A DNA stretch of 64,000 bases. Origin: Piscicola geometra. Lineage: Eukaryota; Annelida; Clitellata; Hirudinida; Piscicolidae. Positions 57,536-64,000 of this stretch are shown here, one piece after another. The notes below the pieces were generated by a model. It was given only the letters and a program-made list of their open reading frames with translations. It did no database searches and was not told the DNA's origin. Both the position numbers and the translations under genes were made by a program. Each line of letters opens with the position of its first letter. Positions within the stretch are counted from its first letter, which is position 1. The stretch lies in assembly GCA_943735955.1 (NCBI GenBank), contig OX030959.1, positions 4,364,541 through 4,428,540 on the forward strand, in the 5' to 3' direction.

Positions 57536-60438
57536 TCACACTTTGTTGATGCAGAGAAGGGCTGCGAATTCTGCAAAAGAAGGTGAAAGAAGTTAGTTCA
57601 GTTGAACTTGTAAGGTCAGGCTGTAAACATCAAACAAGAAAATTTTTATAATCTTTTTGAAAAACATAAACTTAATAGAACGTCTTTTCAAGGGTTTAAT
57701 AGTTTTATAAAATTTTAAAAGTGCTTTAATTTGCACCCATTATTGTTGGAGCTTGGTTCTCCTTGTGAAGGAAGAAAGATAAGAAAAGAGATGCCAAGAG
57801 TAATAAGGTATCGATCGCCAATATGAGAAAGAAATGGAAGAGGAAAAAAAGAAACAACGAATTAAAAATAGAGCAAGATTTCTAGAATGTGGGAATATTT
57901 GTTCTTGAGTTTTTCTTTTCAATTACAGTGCACCATCTGAGCGAGAAGTGGCCATCGACATTATGCGACTTTTGGAGTTTCAAAAAACATCTGCTCAACA
58001 AAACAATCAATTCTGTGCGGAAAAGCCTCTGCCAGAGTGTTCTAGAGGCTGCAACTCGTCAATAGCTCCAAATAACAAACGCATTTTAAAACCTCTCTCC
58101 ATCCATCAACCTTCCCACTTCGCCACATCCACCCATCCATCCAACATCACCCACCCACCCACCCACCCACCCACCCACCCACCCACCCACCCACCCACCC
58201 ACCCACCCACCCACCCACCCACCCACCCACCCACCCACCCACCCACCCACCCACCCACCCACCCACCCACCCCTCCAACACCACCAAGCACCTTCGTAGC
58301 TGATGAAGCCATCATGGTCGTGGTCAGCCTCCTCGATCATCTCCTCGATCTCCTCCTCCGTCATCTCTGCTCCGATGTTCCTCATCACGAAGCGGAACTC
58401 ACTCGTGTTGATTTGGCCCTGTCAATTCGCTGAGTCAGTTCACAGTCTCCCATGCAAGCGATGCCTCAGTAACCATTAGGCGTGAATGAAGATTTGCAGC
58501 CTAAGTGGCCTTGAAGTCTTACCGGGTTATAGGCCGCTACGACAACATTCGTCATCATCATCATAATCATGTGTCTCTCATTAAAAATGCCACATTCTCA
58601 TAAGCGAGTCGAGGGCGTGGCAGACCTGGCTCTCATTGTCGAAGACTCTGAACGCCTCCTTGATTTCATCTTCGACCGAGTCAGTGCCTTCGATCTTCTT
58701 CGCCATCATGTTCAGGAACTCAGCGAAGTCGACCGTGCCACTGCCTGTCGCGAGTGGTGGAAGAAGTGGTGGTGGAGGAGGGAGTGGTGGAGGGAGTGGA
58801 GGAGGGAGTGGTGGAGGGAGAGATGGTGGAAGGAGGGGTGGAGAAGGGAGTGGTGGAGGAGGGAGTGGTGGAGGAGGGGTGGTGGAGAGAGATGTTGGAG
58901 GAGGGATGGTGGAGGAGGCAGTGGTGGAGGGAGAGATGGTGGAAGGAGGGGTGGAAGAAAGAGAGGTGGAGGGAGGATGTGGTGGAAGGAAGTGGTGATG
59001 GTGGAAGGAGGGGTGGTGGAAGGAAGAGTGGTGAAGGGAGTGGTAGAAATAGGGTGAAGGACCATTTGGGCTTGTGAGAGATTGGCGAGTGTTTGAACGG
59101 TTGAGCGAGTGCTTTCTTGAGAGTTGACGCCGCAAGGAAGCCTTCAACTCTCTGCAGATTCGAATTAAATTGTCTTTTTGCGCTAAGATTGAAAGAGCTT
59201 CCAAATTGTTTAAAAAAACACTTTATACTTTTTTGTAAAATCAAAACTGAATGGAAAAAGAAGCTAAAAAATATGAAAAGGTTGTGTGTGAAGCGGTCTC
59301 GATTAGGAATGCGGGAAGTGGTCTGCTTGCAAAATCAATAGAGAGGGCTTATCAGGCCTCATCAGTGGAACTCGACGCAAGGAGGTGTGCACAGTGGGGG
59401 GGCTTGTGCACTGTGAAGGGCTTGTGCACAGTGGGGGGCTTGTGCACAGTGGAGGGCTTGTGCACTGTGGGGGGCTTGTGCACAGTGGAGGGCTTGTGCA
59501 CAGTGGAGGGCTTGTGCACAGTGGAGGGCTTGTGCACAGTGGAGGGCTTGTGCACAGTGGAGAACTTGTGCACAGTGGAGGGCTTGTGCACAGTGGAGGG
59601 CTTGTGCACAGTGGAGGGCTTGTGCACAGTGGAGGACTTGTGCAGTTCATTGGAGCATCACTCGCAACTGAAAATGCTCTAATCGGTGTAAGAAGTTGTT
59701 CTCTTCATCGTCAAGACTCCAGTTGCGATTGTTGTTTATAAAATCTCAAAAACTACAATTGTGGTTTGCATGCTTTGATGGTAGCCAGTTGCAGAACTAC
59801 AATCATCACCAGAACGCACCATCTTCGTCCACCTCGTTGATCATGTCCATCAGCTCCTGCTCGGTGGGGTTCTGGCCCAGAGAGCGCATCACCATGCCCA
59901 GTTCCTGCGGGAAGAAGTTGAAGTGTGAGGGAGCAGTTGTTGTGGAAGGGAGGGGGAAGGAGAAATTGATGTGTGAGGGAGCAGTTGTTGTGGAAGGGAA
60001 GGGGAAGGAGGAGTTGATGTGTGAGGGGGTAGTTGTGCGAGGAAGGGAGGGGGAAGGAGGGAGGTCACTGAGATTTTAATGACGTCTTCATGAAATGAAT
60101 GAGTCACACGGAAGCATCTCGCCTTGCTGTTGATGAAGCCACTCTGGTCCTTGTCAAACAACTCAAACGCCTCTCTCACTTCTGATGATGATGATAATGA
60201 TGATGATGATGATGACGATGCTATTGCAAATTAAAACAGCCAGTGGTGAATGTGCTTCAGACGATTGCAAAACATTTCTTGAACCGAGTGAGGTCGAAGA
60301 AACGTGAATGAAAAGCCATTATTAATGATTGATGATGCCGAGTGGTAAAGAAAAAGTTTAAAGGCAACGAGGTGATCAAGTACCTGCTACCTGCTGGTCA
60401 GTCAGCTTGGACAGGCTGATGTTCTGGCAGAGAGGCAT
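57536..60438 (-). CDS. calmodulin-like four-EF-hand protein, complete
   Basis: Six exons on the minus strand join in phase into 159 residues: 60438..60384, 60181..60123, 59904..59820, 58744..58626, 58418..58292 and 57570..57536 (TGA). The start ATG has context GCCACCATGC. The chain follows calmodulin: [108 protein letters not shown] loops fall at residues 28-39, 64-75, 102-113 and 138-149. Loops 1, 2 and 4 are canonical; loop 3 ([12 protein letters not shown]) is degenerate at positions 3 and 5, so its calcium binding may be weak. It has a 9-10 residue N-terminal extension and a divergent C-terminus (CINKV), so it is a CaM-like or troponin-C-like relative rather than calmodulin. Intron 2 seems to use a GC donor (CAAG/GCGAGA). 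Confidence 0.9.
58147..58272 (+). repeat. (CCCA)n tract in the calmodulin-like gene
   Basis: About 31 pure ACCC tetranucleotides in the last intron, near the end of exon 58418..58292. Confidence 0.95.
58755..59050 (+). repeat. GGTGGAGGAGGGAGT minisatellite-like tract
   Basis: Imperfect GGTGGAGGGAG units fill the intron next to exon 58744..58626, purine-rich on the plus strand. Confidence 0.85.
59390..59642 (+). repeat. 18-bp GGCTTGTGCACAGTGGAG minisatellite
   Basis: About thirteen copies with few changes, in intron 3 of the calmodulin-like gene. Confidence 0.93.
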
Positions 60439-61137
60439 GGTGGCGTCATTGGCCGGACGATTAGGAAATTATCATTTTATTTCACCCTATTTAGCGCACG
60501 AATCGAGCTCAAAATATTCTAAAAAGTTTATATAAAGTGCATAAATTCTTTAAAAACTCAACTGACTTGATTTAATTTTATTCTGTTTTGAAAAGTTGCT
60601 TATCTTTCCGACTTTCCTCGACTTGTTAGCACAAGCCCCAATTTCTCAAATTCCATTGATTTAATGTTTTATTTGCATTAATTCCAACTCGAATATTCTT
60701 AAATTTCCTCTTTAATTATTCACAAATTCATACGGACTTTTTTTGTGGCCTTCACTTAAAATGAAAATTCCTCCTTGTACCAAGCATTCACTCAATTTAC
60801 AAACACAAGAAGCAACAATAAAACTGTCCGCCATTCAAAATCTTCGCGAGTGTTTTGACTCGCATGCATCAGCTTCGCTGCAATGTCTTCCAAGAGCGAT
60901 AAGCCTCCATAATGCCAGCAAACCTCGTCTGAATGCATTCCTAAGTACCGGATGATGATGCTGTCTTTAAAGATGCTACCGGATGCTGCTGCTGTTGTTC
61001 TAAAAGATGGACATGAAGCTCCGTTCTTGTGTATTTATGCTTCTGCTTCCTTAGCCCCCTCAAGAAGCAATTCACTGCTCACTCAAGGATTACGCCGTCT
61101 GCGTGCCTTTCCTTCCTTCCCTTTTGTCATTAGAAAC
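60439..61137. other. upstream region of the calmodulin-like gene
   Basis: Presumed promoter side of the gene; mostly plain AT-rich DNA with no recognised exon. Confidence 0.4.
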
Positions 61138-62515
61138 AGTCGTTAACGACAGTCTGCCATTAGAAGCAGTCACTAACGACAGTCTGCCATAAGAAACAGT
61201 CGCTAACGACAGTCTGCCATAAGAAACAGTCGTTAACGACAGTCCACCATTAGAAACAGTTGCTAACGACAGTCTGTCATTAGAAACAGTCGTTAACGAC
61301 AGTCTGTCATTAGAAGTAGTCGTTAACGACAGTCCACCATTAGAAACAGTCGTTAACGACAGTCTGCCATTAGAAGCAGTCACTAACGACAGTCTACTAT
61401 TAGAAACAGTTGCTAACGACAGTCTGCCATTAGAAGCAGTCACTAACGACAGTCTGTCATTAGAAGTAGTCGTTAACGACAGTCTGCCATTAGAAGCAGT
61501 CGCTAACGACAGTCTACTATTAGAAACAGTTGCTAACGACAGTCTGTCATTAGAAGTAGTCGTTAACGACAGTCTGCCATTAGAAACAGTCGTTAACGAC
61601 AGTCTGCCATTAGAAACAGTCGCTAACGACAGTCTGCCATTAGAAACAGTTGCTAACGACAGTCTGCCATTAGAAGTAGTCGTTAACGACAGTCTGCCAT
61701 TAGAAACAGTCGTTAACGACAGTCTGCCATTAGAAACAGTCACTAACGACAGTCTGCCATTAGAAGCAGTTGCTAACGACAGTCTGCCATTAGAAGCAGT
61801 CGCTAACGACAGTCTACTATTAGAAACAGTCGTTAACGACAGTCTGCCATTAGAAACAGTTGCTAACGACAGTCTGCCATTAGAAACAGTTGCTAACGAC
61901 AGTCTGCCATTAGAAGCAGTTGCTAACGACAGTCTACTATTAGAAACAGTCGCTAACGACAGTCTACTATTAGAAACAGTTGCTAACGACAGTCTGCCAT
62001 TAGAAACAGTTGCTAACGACAGTCTGCCATTAGAAGCAGTCGCTAACGACAGTCTACTATTAGAAACAGTCGTTAACGACAGTCTGCCATTAGAAACAGT
62101 TGCTAACGACAGTCTGCCATTAGAAACAGTTGCTAACGACAGTCTGCCATTAGAAGCAGTTGCTAACGACAGTCTACTATTAGAAACAGTCGCTAACGAC
62201 AGTCTACTATTAGAAACAGTCGCTAACGACAGTCTACTATTAGAAACAGTTGCTAACGACAGTCTGCCATTAGAAACAGTTGCTAACGACAGTCTGCCAT
62301 TAGAAGCAGTCGCTAACGACAGTCTACTATTAGAAACAGTTGCTAACGACAGTCTGCCATTAGAAACAGTTGCTAACGACAGTCCACCATTAGAAGCAGT
62401 CACTAACGACAGTCTGCCATTAGAAACAGTTGCTAACGACAGTCCACCATTAGAAGCAGTCACTAACGACAGTCTGCCATTAGAAACAGTTGCTAACGAC
62501 AGTCTGTCATTAAGA
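61138..62515. repeat. 30-bp minisatellite, about 46 copies, open frame on the minus strand
   Basis: The unit is GTTAACGACAGTCTGCCATT plus AGAAACAGTC with variants. Because 30 is a multiple of 3, a minus-strand frame stays open (61090-62832, 580 codons) and would encode a decapeptide SNGRLSLATV repeated about 46 times after a 107-residue unique N-part. A 180-bp block at 61801-61980 recurs without change at 62041-62220 (240-bp step, eight units). A real protein cannot be excluded, but no promoter, homology or splice evidence supports it. Confidence 0.95.
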
Positions 62516-63009
62516 CAGTCGTTTGACGCATGCGAGTGTTTGCACGTGTGTGAAGCTGATGGAAAAGTAATTGAGCGGATCGATGGCAGTTTAAGCGATC
62601 GATGTTTGCGATTGAGGCACTGCAGCGGCAGGACCCCTCCATCACAACACATCCCACTCAAGCTCACTGAAGCACAAACCTTGTTTTCTGTCGGTGGCGG
62701 TTTTTGTCGATCCATCGGGCTTGACTGAGTGGCAGCAAGGCTTTCTGTGGGAGGCAGTTTAGAGATAAAAAAGAGGGAACATTTCAATTGAAAACCGATT
62801 GAATTATTCGCCATGTTTGATACTTTGATCAAAACTCCATTGATTTATTGAGGAGTCAGCAGAAAAGAGTCTGATTGCCATCGCTAGAAATGGAAAGAAA
62901 TAAAAGCGAGCGGCTTTGTAGAGCTGTTCCATCAAAAGTGAACTTCGTCACAAAGATGGCAATCTCGAGATTGTTCCAGTGCCCTCACTTTGAGACCAGG
63001 GTTGTCCTC
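62516..63009. other. spacer between two arrays, nothing recognised
   Basis: Unique sequence. On the minus strand it provides the non-repeat N-part of the 580-codon frame; otherwise no feature is seen. Confidence 0.35.
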
Positions 63010-63288
63010 TCTCACTGCATCATCACTGCATCATGACATCATCACTGCATCATGACATCATCACTGCATCATGACATCATCTCTGCATCATGACATCATC
63101 ACTGCAGCATGACATCATCTCTGCATCATGACATCATCACTGCATCATGACATCATCACTGCATCATGACATCATCTCTGCATCATGACATCATCACTGC
63201 AGCATGACATCATCCCTGCATCATGACATCATCACTGCATCATGACATCATCACTGCATCATGACATCATGACATCATTGCATCATCG
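63010..63288 (+). repeat. 19-bp CATCATGACATCATCACTG minisatellite
   Basis: About fourteen copies alternating CACTGCATCATGACATCAT and CTCTGCATCATGACATCAT. Confidence 0.93.

Positions 63289-64000
<712 letters not shown>

Noticed and set aside
58581..59244. Pro/Ser/His-rich frames near the calmodulin-like exon 4
   Set aside because: Only the [10 protein letters not shown]...FRVFDNESQ part is the real exon; the rest is intron minisatellite.

Overview
This is intron-rich nuclear DNA from an invertebrate animal. The evidence is multi-exon genes with GT-AG splice sites, metazoan-only families (SPRED, stathmin, THADA, RSBN1, FAM98), LINE and tRNA-derived SINE relics, a DNA transposon with target-site duplications, and a very heavy load of micro- and minisatellites. 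The gene content and repeat style suggest a spiralian such as an annelid, but the sequence alone does not prove this. Exon models below were assembled by eye from splice sites, reading phase and remembered family similarity; no database search was run.

Layout. 1-554: 3' end of an unrecognised charged/coiled-coil gene (+). 1.0-3.2 kb: two cystatin-type genes, one per strand, facing each other tail to tail. 3.2-11.1 kb: AT-rich, repeat-laden DNA with an unrecognised gene (4833-6931 +), a LINE relic, a small CIMIP1/C20orf85-like gene (9325-9681 +) and two tRNA-derived SINEs. 11.2-39.4 kb: a dense housekeeping block of FAM98 (+), RIOK1 (+), stathmin (-), RSBN1/KDM9-type demethylase (+) and THADA (+). 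40.2-44.3 kb: a 1345-codon open frame with an atypical dual-specificity phosphatase domain and a very long low-complexity tail (+). 45.1-46.6 kb: a complete six-exon SFT2-domain gene (-). 47-52 kb: minisatellite desert with only weak coding traces. 52.2-55.9 kb: a SPRED gene (-), lacking its first exon here, with a hAT-like transposon in an intron. 57.5-60.4 kb: a complete six-exon calmodulin-like gene (-). 60.4-64 kb: more satellites, ending in a long (CA)n.

Functional links. FAM98 (tRNA-ligase complex), THADA (tRNA 2'-O-methylation partner) and RIOK1 (40S maturation) all belong to RNA metabolism, and spacing is tight (284 bp FAM98-RIOK1, 305 bp RSBN1-THADA). No operon-like link is shown. 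The most striking features are structural. Many introns are mostly simple repeat. Some repeat runs remain in frame inside coding exons. Two minisatellites show 8-unit higher-order periodicity. At least two GC-AG introns are inferred. The SPRED EVH1 domain appears to carry a roughly 110-residue low-complexity insertion.
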